The notes under the pieces are model-generated. The model was not told where the DNA came from, made no database searches, and saw only the letters and a list, made by a program, of their open reading frames with translations. DNA of 64,000 bases. Source: Wurfbainia villosa. Lineage: Eukaryota > Streptophyta > Magnoliopsida > Zingiberales > Zingiberaceae. Shown here piece by piece: positions 1 to 11,529 of the stretch. The position numbers were made by a program, and so were the translations under genes. Each line of letters starts with the position of its first letter. Position 1 is the first letter of the stretch. Location: positions 63,260,288 through 63,324,287 of the forward strand of contig CM046006.1 of assembly GCA_025175895.1 (NCBI GenBank), in the 5' to 3' direction.

Positions 1-1442
1 TCATGATCATGTTTAGGTTATGTCTTAATGTCATGTATGCATAGATTCTATCATATGCCATGACATCATGATCATTGACCATGTTTATTTTTGTTATCAT
101 TTATGCCATGATCATTCATGCATTTAACTTGATTAAAATTGATTTAAGGAATATGACATGACTTGAAGTCCCATTTATAAGGGAATCAAGTAGTGTTGTC
201 TTAGAAAATGCATGAGAGCTTAGTTTAAGATAAACCAAAATCCACATCTCACATCTAAATTGACATGTATGTGTATTTATACACCCTAGATACATGTGAG
301 ATGATAGGATATGAGTTAAGTTCAAGGTGTATAGTTTTTGCATCTAGATGAACACAAACTCATCTAAAATCATGTTATGGATCATTGGGAAAGCTTATGT
401 TCAAGTCATGTACATTAAACCCAAAGAATATGATCCAATATAAGATTTTAAAAATATTTTAAAATCATTTTAGATAACCTTGGTGAAGTCTATCTTTTGA
501 TAGCAATCACTATTGATGAAGTTGATACAAAGTGAGCTAAAACATTAAAGTTTTTCTTCACTTTTGAACTTTGTGTCAATTTTGCTATTTTATGGGTAAA
601 ATATTTTCAAACATTTTTCACTCATTGTATTGGTTATAAGTATTATACGTATGAAGTTTAAAGATTTTTCAAATTACGTATAATTATTTATGAATTTTCA
701 AAATTCAATTCTGATAATTGAAAATCAAATTTTGATTATCTTGGTATCGCTTCTTGTGATCATTGATGTACGATAGTCATTGCTGATAAAGTTTACTACC
801 AATGCTGATTTCGGATAAACAAGGTATGTTTAACCCATTTTTAGCTATGGTAAGGTTCCCTAACCACTCCTAACCGGCCTAGGATATGCTTTAGGAAGCA
901 TTAGAAAGGGTGAAAATCCATTGGATATGGATTAGGAGAGTTGTTAGGGTGATGTATCAATTTTAAGGTGTGTAAAAGTTTATGTTTGAATTTTTGCCTT
1001 TAATTTTGATGGTTTAGAGTTCCTATAGGCTTAGGGACTTCCCAAGGACATTGTTGGTGCAATGGTCAAGTGAGAGCAAGCTTTTAGGGGGAGGTATCCA
1101 TCATGGGATGATGGATGTATTTTTCCTCATGAGGAGGAGAAATGGGAATGTGAAATGCCCAATTTGGAAATTGAGAGAGTTCATAGGAGTGCCTCTCTTA
1201 AGTGATATGAGACTTATCACTAGGAAGATTGTAGGCATCCTAGATATTTTTGGACCAAGGGGGAGATTGTAAGATCTCATTGGGATATGAGACATTGACA
1301 TCCTTGGAGAGAACCTTTTTGATGTTAGTCAAAAAGGGGAGAATTTATGGGATTACCAATTTGGGATAATTGGTAAGGAGAATTGAGTTAGTGTTCTAAC
1401 TCAAAGGTATGTGTTTTTTCCAAACATCAAAAAGGGGGAGAT
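1..1442 (+). mobile_element. Family A element A1: 3' internal non-coding region
   Basis: This is the 3' untranslated part of a family A retrotransposon on the + strand; its gag and 5' LTR lie left of the window. It matches, in reverse complement, the A2 region at about 9681-11100 and the A3 region at 36376-37911. Shared blocks include the segment at 480-560 (about a gene-free leader-like tract with 'gatagcaatcac') and the segment at 1090-1270. It ends in purine-rich 'aaaaagggggagat' just before the LTR, which is the expected polypurine tract. The small ORFs here are not protein-like and are only conserved because the DNA is repeated. No coding sequence is seen. Confidence 0.75.
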
Positions 1443-1729
1443 TGTTGGTGCAATCGGCCCAGGTCACGATTGACCAGAATCGAGTTTGACTCGAGTAGTG
1501 TTTTGATGTTTGACATGTGTTGGAGAGATTGTTGGTGCCATCGGCCCAGGTCACGATTGACCAGACTCGAGTTTGACTCAAGTAGTGTTTTGATGTTTGA
1601 CATTGATGTCTGATATGTGTTGGGGAGATTGTTAGTGCAATCGGCCTAGGTCATTATTGACCAGACTCAAGTTTGACTCGAATAGTGTTTTGGTGTTTAA
1701 CATTGATGTCTGACATGTGTTGGGGAGAT
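1443..1729 (+). repeat. Tandem duplication of the polypurine tract/LTR start in A1
   Basis: The first ~90-100 bp of the LTR are present four times in a row. LTR-like starts lie at 1443, 1530, 1630 and 1730; each is preceded by a 'ggagagatt' or 'gggggagatt' purine tract and followed by the CGGCCCAGG-type sequence and TCGAGT repeats. Unit lengths are 87, 100 and 100 bp. Only the copy at 1730 continues into a full LTR. A3 carries a related extra unit at 36249-36375, whereas A2 has a single start. Confidence 0.8.
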
Positions 1730-2803
1730 TGTTGGTGCAATCGACCCAGGTCACATTTGATGCTTGACGATGGTTTAACCATTGTCATGGGAAAGTCCAA
1801 GTCTTATGTACTTAGCATAGAAAGTCCAAGTGGGACACTTGGCATTGGGAAAGTCCAAGTCTTGAGTACTTGGCATGGAAAGTCCAACATGGGTTGGCAA
1901 GGGAAAGTCCAAGCTTGAGTCTTGGCATTTGAGAAGTCCAAGGGGAATATTGGCGGTATAAAGTCCAAGGGTGAAGTCTTGGTAGCATAAGTCCAATGGT
2001 TGGTGGAGTAAAGTCCAAGAGGGAGTCTTGGCAGTGTAAGTCCAATGTGCCAGAGGTGGGCAGTCGACTGCTGGCCTGAGCAGTCGACTGATCAAGGTGA
2101 TCAGTCGACTGATGGCTAAGATCTCGGGCACATAATGTTCTCCAGTTGAGTGATCAGCCCGACCACTCAACTGATTGAGACCTCAGTCGACTGATGGGTA
2201 TGACCAGTCGACTGATGGGTATCCGTTGGATTTTTCCAGTGTCGATCTAGCTGTTGTCTCACGACAATAGTGACATCAGTCGACTGATAGGCAAAAATCA
2301 GCCCAAGGAGCATCTTTAAAGGGAGCTCGAGAAGGGAAGATTTGGCATCAGTTCTTGAGGAGTTTTAGGGCGATTTGCTACTACAAATTAGGGTCTCCAA
2401 GTGCATTTCAAGCAACCATAAAGCAAGCAATCCAAAAGCTCTTGTAAAGTTGTTTTCTTTACTTGTATTGTAATTTATTATTGTATCTTGCTTGTATTTA
2501 TTTCTTATTGTTGTAAGAGATATTGTACTAGGTTTCTCCACCTTCGGATTGTTCCGAGAAGGAGTATTTGTGATTAGTAGTGCGTGTTTGCATTGCTAGG
2601 GCTTTTAGAGCCCAATCCGTAGAGTAGGAACCATTCAGTTCCGAACCACGTTATATAGCTGTCTCTTGTGATTGTGCTTGTATTTATTTTTGTTATTATA
2701 TATTCCGCTGCATTAACAAGTATTATAGAGACGAACGTGATAAAATTCCATCAAGCAACGCCGACGCTATTCACCCCCTCTAGCGAGCACAACGTTCCTA
2801 ATA
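1730..2803 (+). repeat. A1 3' LTR (family A)
   Basis: The LTR starts TGTTGGTGCAATCG and ends at a decayed terminus, 'cctaata' in place of the CCTAACA seen in A2. From start to end it holds an array of AGTCCAAG...CTTGGCA units of about 30 bp (1790-2045), a run of CAGTCGACTG palindromes (2061-2290), a TTTAAA-type core promoter candidate near 2317, and the U5 motif CTATTCACCCCCTCTAGC (about 2768-2784) shared with families B and D. The sequence changes to B LTR at 2804. The inferred 5-bp target duplication on the right would be 2804-2808; its left partner is outside the window. Confidence 0.8.
2061..2290. promoter_or_regulatory. Palindrome array upstream of the A1 core promoter
   Basis: At least six CAGTCGACTG or near-identical sites lie within about 230 bp, immediately upstream of the TTTAAA-like element. 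The same palindrome occupies the same relative place in the LTRs of A2, A3, B, B2 and D1. A promoter-proximal role is inferred from position only. Confidence 0.45.
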
Positions 2804-3884
2804 CCTCAGTTTTGATTATGACAAAGTTAAGCCATTATTGTTATCTCATGAGCTGTGTTAAGTGTGCAGGAAGTGTTTAAGCTAAATTGAGGGTTAGCAA
2901 CACCCGGAGGATCTCGAGATGAGGAACCGTGGTAGTTTGGTGACACCAGGAGAACTTCGTTAGAGTCGAAGAACCTGGGTGGAGACCGAAAGCTAAGCGA
3001 CAGGTCAGAAAGGACAAGAGGTAAGCACGAGTGTGCACCGATGGTAAGGTCACATCCTCTATACGAGGACAACCATAGGTGACGATCCGACTAAGACTTC
3101 CGGAGGAAGGTCTAGGTCAAGATCGGACGGTAAAGAACCGTCATATTTACCATAATTTCATTTTTCTGTGCTAACTCTTTATTGCAATTGAGTGATTAAG
3201 CTGACAGTCGACTGAAGGCTATTGACAATCGACTGATCCTATCATCAGTCGACTGTTGAGGGTCATCAGTTGATTGCTATTCAAACTGGTCAGCTTGTAG
3301 AAAGTCAAGATAAGCTCCACCAAAATTGGGGGGATGAGGCTCATTGACCCAGATCTAGATCTCAATGAGCTAGAGTTTGAAGGGCTATAAAATAAGGGGG
3401 TTTTCACCCTTTTGGATCATCAATCCTTGCTCTCAAAGTGCTCCAACAACACTGCAACTTCAACGACAATGGTACGCCACCGTAACACCGATGACGCACC
3501 GAGATTCCAAGTCCATTCGTCGGTAGTCTTATTTTAGTTGTCGTACTTTAATTTAATTGTCTTACTTTACTTGTACTCGAGGCTTTTATCGTAACGAGGA
3601 GAGGTGGGCTTGTTGCCTCATCCTCAAGCTTTTGTTTTTCTTGTAACTATCGTCTCCGACCTCCAATGAAGAGGAGACTTTTAGTGGATTGCCCCTTCGT
3701 ACGCGATCTAGGATTGCGAGGCCTTGGAGTAGCAACCTTTTGGATGTGTACCAAGTAAAAACAAAGGTGTTCATTTACTTTTACTTTACTCTTATTTCCG
3801 CTGCAATACATGAGTTTTATCAAAACAAAAAGAAAGAATTATGATTGCTATTCATCCCCCTCTAGCAATTCTCTCAATCCAACA
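2804..3884 (+). repeat. B 5' LTR (left end removed by A1 insertion)
   Basis: Aligned by eye with the 3' LTR at 17500-18588, beginning about 29 bp in. It ends in ATCCAACA right before the primer-binding site. It contains three GTCGAC-type palindromes (about 3200-3265), a TATA box at 3386 and the U5 motif CTATTCATCCCCCTCTAGC. Confidence 0.85.
3386..3393 (+). promoter_or_regulatory. TATA box of the B 5' LTR
   Basis: TATAAAAT lies about 500 bp before the LTR end; TATAAAAG is at the same place in the 3' LTR (18110-18117) and in B2 (about 19340). Conservation of the position supports a core promoter. Confidence 0.7.
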
Positions 3885-3886
3885 AT

Positions 3887-3898
3887 TGGTATCAGAGC
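3887..3898 (+). promoter_or_regulatory. B primer-binding site (tRNA-iMet)
   Basis: TGGTATCAGAGC begins 2 bp after the LTR end. This 12-mer is complementary to the 3' end of initiator methionine tRNA, the standard primer of plant copia elements. Confidence 0.95.
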
Positions 3899-4067
3899 GG
3901 GGGCGCTAAGATTCAGTGCAACCACTGATCTAGTAAGTTTTGCTTCTTTTCGTGTTTATTTGTTTCATTCAAGATTCTCCTTATTATTTTTCCCGCACTA
4001 CTAATCCAAGACGAAGTCTTGGCAACTCGTGTTTTGTCGTGCTTTTTATTGTGCAAGGTTTTAGTCA

Positions 4068-5726
4068 ATGGCCCATCTCGAGGGGTTTAGCACCGCCTGA
4101 CCTCTGTTTTACAACAGAGATGACTTCCATTATTGGAAGGGTCGGATAGAGTGCTATCTAAAAACCCAAGTTGAGATGTGGATAGTCATCCAGACCGGGT
4201 TCACCCTTCCAACCAATGAAGACGGTGAATACTTGGACTACGACAAGTGGACCAACACCATGAAGCACCAAGTGGAGGCCGATGCGATGGCCACATAGAT
4301 CCTATAATGCAGGCTCTCCAAAGAAGAACTCAATCACGTTGGCCCGTTCATCAGCGCAAAGGATTTATGGAACAAGCTCATTGAGCTACACAAAGGGACG
4401 ACCAACACGTAGGTTTGTAAGTGTGACCTTTTGTTGAACAAATTATTTAATTTAAAAATACAGGATCACAAGACCACTACACAACTTCACGCAAGAATCC
4501 AGGATGTCATGAACGACCTCCACTTGATCGGACAAAAGGTTAAGAATCGAGATGTAATCAGGTACACCTTAAATGCTTTTCCTAGGATCACTTTGTGGGC
4601 ATCGATGGTTGATGCTTACAAAGTATCTAGAGATGTATCTAAGATTAGACTAGATGAGCTTTTTTTTCGAATTTGAATTGCACGAACAATATAACTCGGC
4701 CCTAGTCGAGAAAAGTATTTCCTTAGTAGTAGGTCAAAGGAAGAAGGCGAAGAGCAAACCACCTTCCGAAGAAGAAGAGGAGTACAAATCGGAGGTGAAC
4801 GATGAGATGGAGACTGAGCTAGTGAATCTAGTTCGGAAGATGATAAAGAGTAGAAGATGACCCATCAAGCAATCCAAGGAAAAGAGACACGAGCAAAGTT
4901 CAAATTACAAATGCTACGAATGCAACAAGAGGGGTCACATCAAATCGGAGTGCCCAAGACTAAAGAACAAACCATCACAATCCAAGAAGGTGCTCAACGC
5001 AACTTGGGAGGAGTCGTCAGAGGAAGAAGACGAACTCAACAATCTAGCACTCATGGCCAAGCCAACCGATCTCGAAGACAAATATGAACCCGAAATGAAC
5101 TACGAATCTGAGATCGAGTCCGACTCCAGATCCGACAATGAACTCCAATTCAAGACAAGCCACAGATCCGTATCTAGTTCAAAAGATTCGATCAAGGTAA
5201 GTCGGTCATTAATTGTATTTTATATAGTGAAATTAAATATTTAACTAAGAAGTTAGCTAAGTCTGAATCCAAGGTCGAGATATTAGTTAAGGAGGTTAAA
5301 CTCCTTAAATATGAGGTCTCCCTAACCTCTTCGACTAGTCAAGTTCAAGAAGAGAACTCAACTCAAGTTGAAAAACTTGAAGAAGAGAACTCTCTCTTGA
5401 AAGGATAAGTCCAAGACATTAGGAAATCATTGGAAAGGTTTACTTTAGGGTCCAAGGGTCTTGACCTACTACTTGGATCACAAAGGACCATGTACAATAA
5501 GGCCGAACTCAGATTTAGATCAACCACAGCAAACAAATCATATATGTCGATTATAAATCGAAATAGACAAAAAGTCCAAGCATGGGTCCCTAAGACTTTT
5601 TTGAATTCTCAATTAGGATCCACTAAGTATTGGGTTCCCAAGGACCAAATCCACTACGTGGAAAGACCACATTGGTTCAATGGTCCAGGGGGAGCTAGTA
5701 CTAAACTTGTTTTCTCTACTTCTTGA
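4068..5726 (+). pseudogene. gag: B gag (degenerate)
   Basis: Capsid/nucleocapsid protein of the B element. From the ATG at 4068 the frame reads the copia gag motif DDFHYWKGR at about residues 18-26 and then a motif with VEMW. In-frame stops interrupt it at 4098 and near 4295, and there are frameshifts near 4420 and 4670. The central part (4431-4860) has the helix-rich stretch LWASMVDAYKVSRD, which D2 gag shares almost word for word, followed by an acidic Glu-rich region. A zinc knuckle C-X2-C-X4-H-X4-C is intact at 4912-4953. Downstream is a coiled-coil-like Glu/Lys/Leu stretch (about 5230-5410), and the WVPK spacer motif occurs twice near 5580-5640. It is not functional in this copy. Confidence 0.85.
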
Positions 5727-6299
5727 TTTAGTTTTGCATGCTTAGTTAATTTTTTATTTTAACTTTTAAAACGGATAGATATGATCAACAGTTAGTCAAC
5801 CTTGATAACATAGTATCAGGACGTGGCGAGATGATAGTACGTTAGGGAAATGAGGTCTTATGTGTCTGAGTTGGATAAGGCATATCTAGCTTGGTACACT
5901 CAGCTAAGTTGAACTAGCTAAAGCTACCTCACCACATCCTAAATTAGTTAGGCCAAGAAGTAACCTTAAGTGACTTAAGTGAATATTTTCTTAAAATTGA
6001 CTTTGTCTAAGGAAGTAATCATTATTTCGATCAAAGAAGGCCTCTATGCCTCGCCAGAACCTGGAAGCCATTTTCTCGAAAAGTTTACTTAACAAGATAA
6101 GGGTTAAATCCGAATCTAACCCAAGGTTGATTATATTCAAATCACTAAATTTAATCAAGTTAAAATTGAAGTCATCTCACAAAACATATAAGGTTAATAT
6201 GTTTGATCATGTAGAAAGGGTGAGATGATTCATAGGCTAAAATTTTGAAACAACTTTAAAATTCTAATATCCGATCCAACTATTATATGTGTAAGATCA
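5727..6299 (+). other. Gene-free AT-rich stretch between B gag and protease
   Basis: About 570 bp with no recognisable coding signal separate the WVPK spacer from the protease. In D2 the same two motifs are almost adjacent (protease ORF ends at 62712, spacer ORF at 62728). This could be an insertion, an intron, or a leader for a separate pol ORF. I see no target-site duplication or terminal repeats that would decide it. Confidence 0.5.
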
Positions 6300-6684
6300 A
6301 TGGATGTTGGACAGTGGGTGATCCCGACAAATGACCGGAGACCGACTAAAGTTTTCGAAGCTCATATTCAAAAACCAAGGATCGATAGAATTCGAAAAAA
6401 ACAACGGGAAGCTCAAAATCATCAGATCAGGTGATATTGAGCTAAACTCGAATTTCATAATTCGTCAAGTACTTTTAGTTGAACATTTTGAATTTAATCT
6501 CCTTAGTGTTAATCAATTGTGTGACAATAACTATAAGGTCATCTTCTTAGAAAATAAATGCCTAATTAAAAATTGTGATACCTCAAAAACTATACTTAAG
6601 GGAACTAGGAATAGTAACATTTACACAATCAATTTACCTAACTCCTCAACCAAGTGTTTGATGACACAACAAGAGGAATAATGG
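6300..6684 (+). pseudogene. pol: B protease domain
   Basis: Aspartic protease of copia type, which cleaves the polyprotein. The active-site triad DSG is at 6310-6318, but the following conserved Cys codon has become TGA (6319-6321). The HMTGD-type motif follows as QMTGD. The next part (6331-6681) continues with the typical FEFNLLSVNQLCD segment near the end of the protease/spacer region. It is followed by a stop (TAA at 6679-6681) just ahead of the integrase. Confidence 0.85.
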
Positions 6685-7770
6685 TTGTGGCATCGACGAT
6701 TCAGTCACTCCCATCCTAGACTCATAAACAAAATGAGTCAGAGTGGCTTAGTTAGAGGTCTACCCAACCTAAATAATCTAGAAAACAAAATTTGTAATGC
6801 TTGTCAACAAGGTAAACAAATTAGGACCTCACATCAACTAACTAATCAAGAAAGAACTAAAAGTGTACTTGAGCTCCTACACTTAGACCTCTTTGACTCT
6901 CATGGAGCCAAGTCACTAAATGGAAGCCAATACTGTCTAGTTATAGTCGATGACTACTCTAGGTTCACATGGGTTAGGTTTTTAAAACATAAAAGTGAAA
7001 CCTTAGATCAACTTACCAATCTATGCAAATTAATAGAAAATGAAAAGAATCTTAAGATAAAGAGAATTAGAAGCGATCATGGTGGTGAATTCGAAAACCA
7101 TAGGTTCACTAACTCTTGTAACCAAAATGGGTACCACCATGAGTTCTCCTACCCTAGGACCCCTCAACAAAATGGTCTAGTTGAACATAAAAATAGAACC
7201 TCACAATAAGCTGCTAGAACCATGTTGAATGAGTACAACCTACCTAATAGGTTTTGGGCAGAAGCGGCAATACGACCTGCTATGTTCAAAATAGGATTCT
7301 ATTAGTTAGAAGACACCTTAAAACATCATATGAATTCTATTATAAAAAATTACCAAACATTAAGTATTTTAGGGTTTTTGGATGTAGGGTATACATATTA
7401 AACACTAAGGATTACTTAGGGAAATTCACCTCTAAAACTAGTACCGAAACATTTCTAGGATACTCAACCACTAGTAAAGCATATAGAGTGTATAACAATG
7501 AAACCCTAAAAATAGAAGAAACAATCAACGTAGTATTTGATGAAGAAAACAAAATCCCAAACCCCGAAGTAGAATTGATTAATGACCAAATTGAAAATGA
7601 TGCTAGACCTGAACTTAACCATCAAAATGAGTCTACTATAAATCCTAACCCAAATCAATCTAGGTTACAAGAAAATCATCCTATTGATCAAGTAATAGGT
7701 GATCCTAATCTAGTGGTTCGAACTAGAGCGTCCTATAGAAACCTAAGCCAAATTTCACTCATCTCAAAAA
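6685..7770 (+). pseudogene. pol: B integrase and C-terminal linker
   Basis: The HHCC zinc-binding start is visible as LWHRRFSH followed by CNACQQGK. The catalytic core has D in LHLDLFD, D in RSDHGGEF, and E in NGLVEHKNR; 35 residues separate the last D and E, which is the D-35-E spacing. An in-frame TAA at about 7207 breaks the core right after NRTSQ, and a second frame starts near 7254. The C-terminal part has the usual VFGC and LGYS motifs and a long acidic linker. Integrase joins element cDNA to the chromosome; this copy cannot make a full one. Confidence 0.9.
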
Positions 7771-8088
7771 TCGAACCCAAAACAATTGAACAAGCTCTTC
7801 TTGACCCCGATTGGATTATAGCCATGCAAGAAGAGTTAGCTCAATTTACTAGGAGTGAAGTTTGGGAATTAGTACCCCTACCTAAGGGAAAAACAAAAAT
7901 TGGAACAAGGTGGGTATTTCGAAATAAACTTGATGATAAAGGAGATATTGTAAGGAATAAGGCTAGATTAGTTGCTAAAGGATTTAGTCACGTAAAGGGG
8001 TTAGACTATGATGAAACATATGCACCCGTAGCTAGACTTGAATCGATTAGAATGTTATTAGCCTATGCTTCACATTGAGGTTTCAAAT
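7771..8088 (+). pseudogene. pol: B reverse transcriptase, N-terminal part (cut by A2)
   Basis: The frame runs from the linker into the RT fingers: TRWVFRNKLDD, KARLVAKGF and DYDETYAPVARLESIRMLL, all hallmark copia RT motifs. A TGA follows ASH at 8076-8078. The coding sequence stops at 8088, where A2 is inserted; it resumes at 15497 with the QMDVKS motif. The last five bases before A2 (caaat, 8084-8088) are the left copy of its target duplication. Confidence 0.9.
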
Positions 8089-9680
8089 TGTTAGGAATGT
8101 TGCGCCTGCTAGAGGGGGGATGAATAGCGTCGTCGCTTGTCGATAGAGGAATTTCAATCGTGCTTGCTACAAAAGTGTTAAACGCAGCGGAAATACAAAA
8201 TATACAATACAAATACACACAAGCATGATAACAACACAAGGATATAAGGTGGTTCGAAACCGAATGGTTCCTACTCCATGGATCGAGCTCAAACAAGCTC
8301 TAGCGATGCGTACAACACCACTAATCAAATAAACTCCTTCTTGATAACAAGTCGGAGGTGGAGAAACCTCGTATAATGTATTACAACAACAATGAATACA
8401 AATACAAGCTAATACAAGTAAACTACACAAATACAAGTAAAGAAACACTTTACAATTGTGAACTTGGATGCTTGCTTTGTGGTTACTTGAATTGCACTTG
8501 GAGACCCTGATTTGTAGCAACAAAATGCCCCAAAACTCCTCAAGAACCAATGCAAAATCTCCCCTCCACGATCTCCCTTTAAAGCTGCTCCTTGGGCTAG
8601 ATTTTGCCTGGCAATCGACTGACCGAGACCATCAGTCGACTGCCCCTATAGTCGTTGTCTCACAACGACATGAAACACGTCGGATAAGTCCAACGGATAC
8701 ACCATCAGTCAACTGATCATACCCATCAATCGACTGATGTCTCAATCAGTCGAGTGGTCGGGCCGATCACTCGACTGGAGAACCTTCTGTTCCCGAGATC
8801 CCGGCCATCAGTCGACTGATCACAAGATCAGTCGGCTGCTAAGGCCAGCAGTTGACTGCCAAGCTCTGGTAGTTGACTACCAAGGCACTTCCCACCAAAT
8901 CCTAGTCGATTTCACCACCGATCGCCCATGGTCCCAAATGATATACACCTCAAACATGAGGTTTTAACCTCAAACATAAGGTTTTAACCTCAAACATAAG
9001 GTTTTAACCCAAGTATGGTGCCCCCATACTTGCTAGACCACCCGTAGCCTAGACATAAGCCTTCTAGCCACCTCCGTCAGCCTCGCGCTTATCGGATCCC
9101 TCCAAGTTATCCATGACTTGTTCATCCATACGCTAGCCTTCAGGTGCTTCCATCGACTATTGTCATGCTAACGGTGTCTACACTGCCAAGGCACATTGGA
9201 CTTACGCTGCTAAGAATTCCACTTGGACTTTACGCCGCCAACCATTGGACTTATGCTGCCAAGACTCCCGCTTGGACTTTACGTCGCCAACCATTGGACT
9301 TATGCTGCCAAAACTCCCGCTTGGACTTTACGCCGCCAATATCAAACCCCTTGGACTTTCCAAATGCCAAGACTCAAGTTTGGACTTTCCCTTGGCAACC
9401 CATGTTGGACTTTCCATGCCAAGACCCATGCTTGGACTTTCCTTTCTAACCTATGTTGGACTTTTCCTTGCCACGACCCATGCTTGGACTTTACATGCCA
9501 AGTACTCAAGACTTGGACTTTCTCAATGCCAAGTGTCCCACTTGGACTTTCCATGCCAAGTACCCATGACTTGGACTTAACCATGACAATCACATTGTCA
9601 TACATTTTGTCGAACATCAAAATATCGCTCGAGTCAGACTCGAGTTCGATCAATCATGACCTGGGCCGATTGCACCAACA
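8089..9680 (-). repeat. A2 3' LTR
   Basis: 1592 bp, homologous to the 5' LTR at 14079-15491. It is 179 bp longer, mostly because short tandem repeats have expanded: a 20-bp unit with CCTCAAACAT and AGG is present three times at 8948-9007 versus once in the 5' LTR, and the CTTGGACTTT array (about 9190-9560) has more units. GTCGAC palindromes occur at about 8620-8890. Confidence 0.9.
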
Positions 9681-11529
9681 ATCTCTCCCTTTTTGATGTT
9701 TGACAAAACCACATACCTTTGAGTTAGAACACTAACTCAAATCTCCTTACCAATTATCCCAAATTGGTAATCCATAACTTCTCCCACAAATTCTCCCCCT
9801 TTTTGACTAACATTAAAAAGGTTCTCTCCAAGGAGGTCAATGTCTCATATCCCAATGAGATCTTACAATCTCCCCCTTGATCTAAAAATACCTAGGATGC
9901 CTACAATCTTCCTAGTGATAAGTCACATATCACTCAAGAGAGGCAATCCTACAAACTCTCTCAATTTCCAAATTGGGAATCTAAAAATCCCATTTCTCCC
10001 GCTCATGAGGAAAAATAACATTCATCATCCCATGATGGATACCTCCCCCTAAAGGCTTGCTCCCCCTTGACCATTGCACCAACAATGTCCTTGGAAAGTC
10101 CCTAAGCCAATAGGAACTCTAAACCATCAAAAATAAGGTCTAAAGTTTAACATTGAACTTTCCCACACCCTAAATTTGATACATCACCCTAACAACTTTC
10201 CTAATCCATATCTAATGGATTTTCACCCTTTATAATGCTTCCCAAAGTATATCATAGAGTTAGGAGTAGTTAGGGAACCCTAACATAGCTGAAAATGGGC
10301 CAAACATACTATGTTTTCCCGAAATCAGCCTAGCAGTCGACTCTATCAGTCAACCAATCGACTGCCATTCACATCAGTCGACTGCCAGCAAGGGCAGTCA
10401 ACTGATAACTGAAAAATCCGATTTTCAATTATCAGAATCAAATTTTGGAAATTCATAAATAATTATACGTAATTTGAAAAATTCTGAAACTTTATACGTA
10501 TAATACTTATGACCAATACAATGGGTGAAAAATGTTAGAAAAATATTTTACCCATAAAATAGTGAAATTGACACAAAGTTCAAAAGTGAAGAAAAACTTC
10601 AATGTTTTAGCTCACTTTGTATCAACTTCATCAATGGTGATTGCTATCAAAAGATATACTTCACCAAGGTTTTTCAAAATGATTTTAAAATATTTTTGAA
10701 AACCTATATTGGATCATGTTCTTTGGGCTTAGTGTACATGGCTTGAACATAAGCTTTCCCAATGATCCATTACATGATTTTAGATGAGTTTGAGTTCACC
10801 TAAATGCAAAAACTATGCACCTTGAATTTAACTCATATCCTATCATCTCACATGTATCTATGGTGTATAAATACACAAACATGTCAATTTAGATGTGAGA
10901 TGTGGGTTTTGGTTTATCTTAAACTAATGGCTCATGCATTTTCTAAGGCAACACTACTTGATTCCCTTATAAATGAGACTTCAAGTCATGCCATTGTCCT
11001 TAACTCAATTTTTTATTAATGCATGAATGATTATGACATTAATGATGATATAAATAAACACATGCTCATAATCATGATGTCATGGCATAAGATGGAATCT
11101 ACGCATACATGATATTTAACCTTAATCCTACACATGATCATGACATATTAATGATTAAAAGTAGATATGATGTCATGGCATGTTATATGGCAAACAAAGC
11201 ATGACAAATAAAATATAAGGTATATAATACCTAAATTTTAGCAATAATTGCCATGTGATAATTTTTGTCCATTTTGCCATATTATTACTTATCTCTCAAA
11301 GTGTACCAAAGACCTAAAATGACACACTAAGACCTCTAAACCTAAGTTGTGCCAATTTGATTGATTTATCAAACTTCTTAAATAATATTGGCACATCCTA
11401 AAATCTTTTAGGATTATAATTCAAATCTATTTCCAAGGTATCCATAACCTTGAAAATAACCTAAAGTGCCAACTTTGCTATGGTTGGGTTAGCTACCCTT
11501 CCAATCAAGGTTGACACACCTAAACTCAT
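9681..11529 (-). other. A2 3' non-coding region
   Basis: About 1.85 kb without a gene. On the - strand it follows the gag stop and ends at a polypurine tract just before the 3' LTR. It matches A1 (1-1442) and A3 (36376-37911). A variable GTCGAC-rich cassette lies at about 10325-10415 between conserved flanks (see findings). Confidence 0.75.

Noticed and set aside
33..343. Shared small ORFs at 116-343 (-), 10804-11019 (+) and 37759-37944 (+) as a conserved peptide gene
   Set aside because: They are the same repeated family A 3' UTR DNA in both orientations; conservation is explained by common origin, with no start context or codon bias.
9223..9696. ORFs rich in 'LDF', 'WTF' repeats (also 15089-15391, 35822-36391) as repeat proteins
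   Set aside because: They are translations of the CTTGGACTTT short-repeat array in family A LTRs and appear in all three frames.
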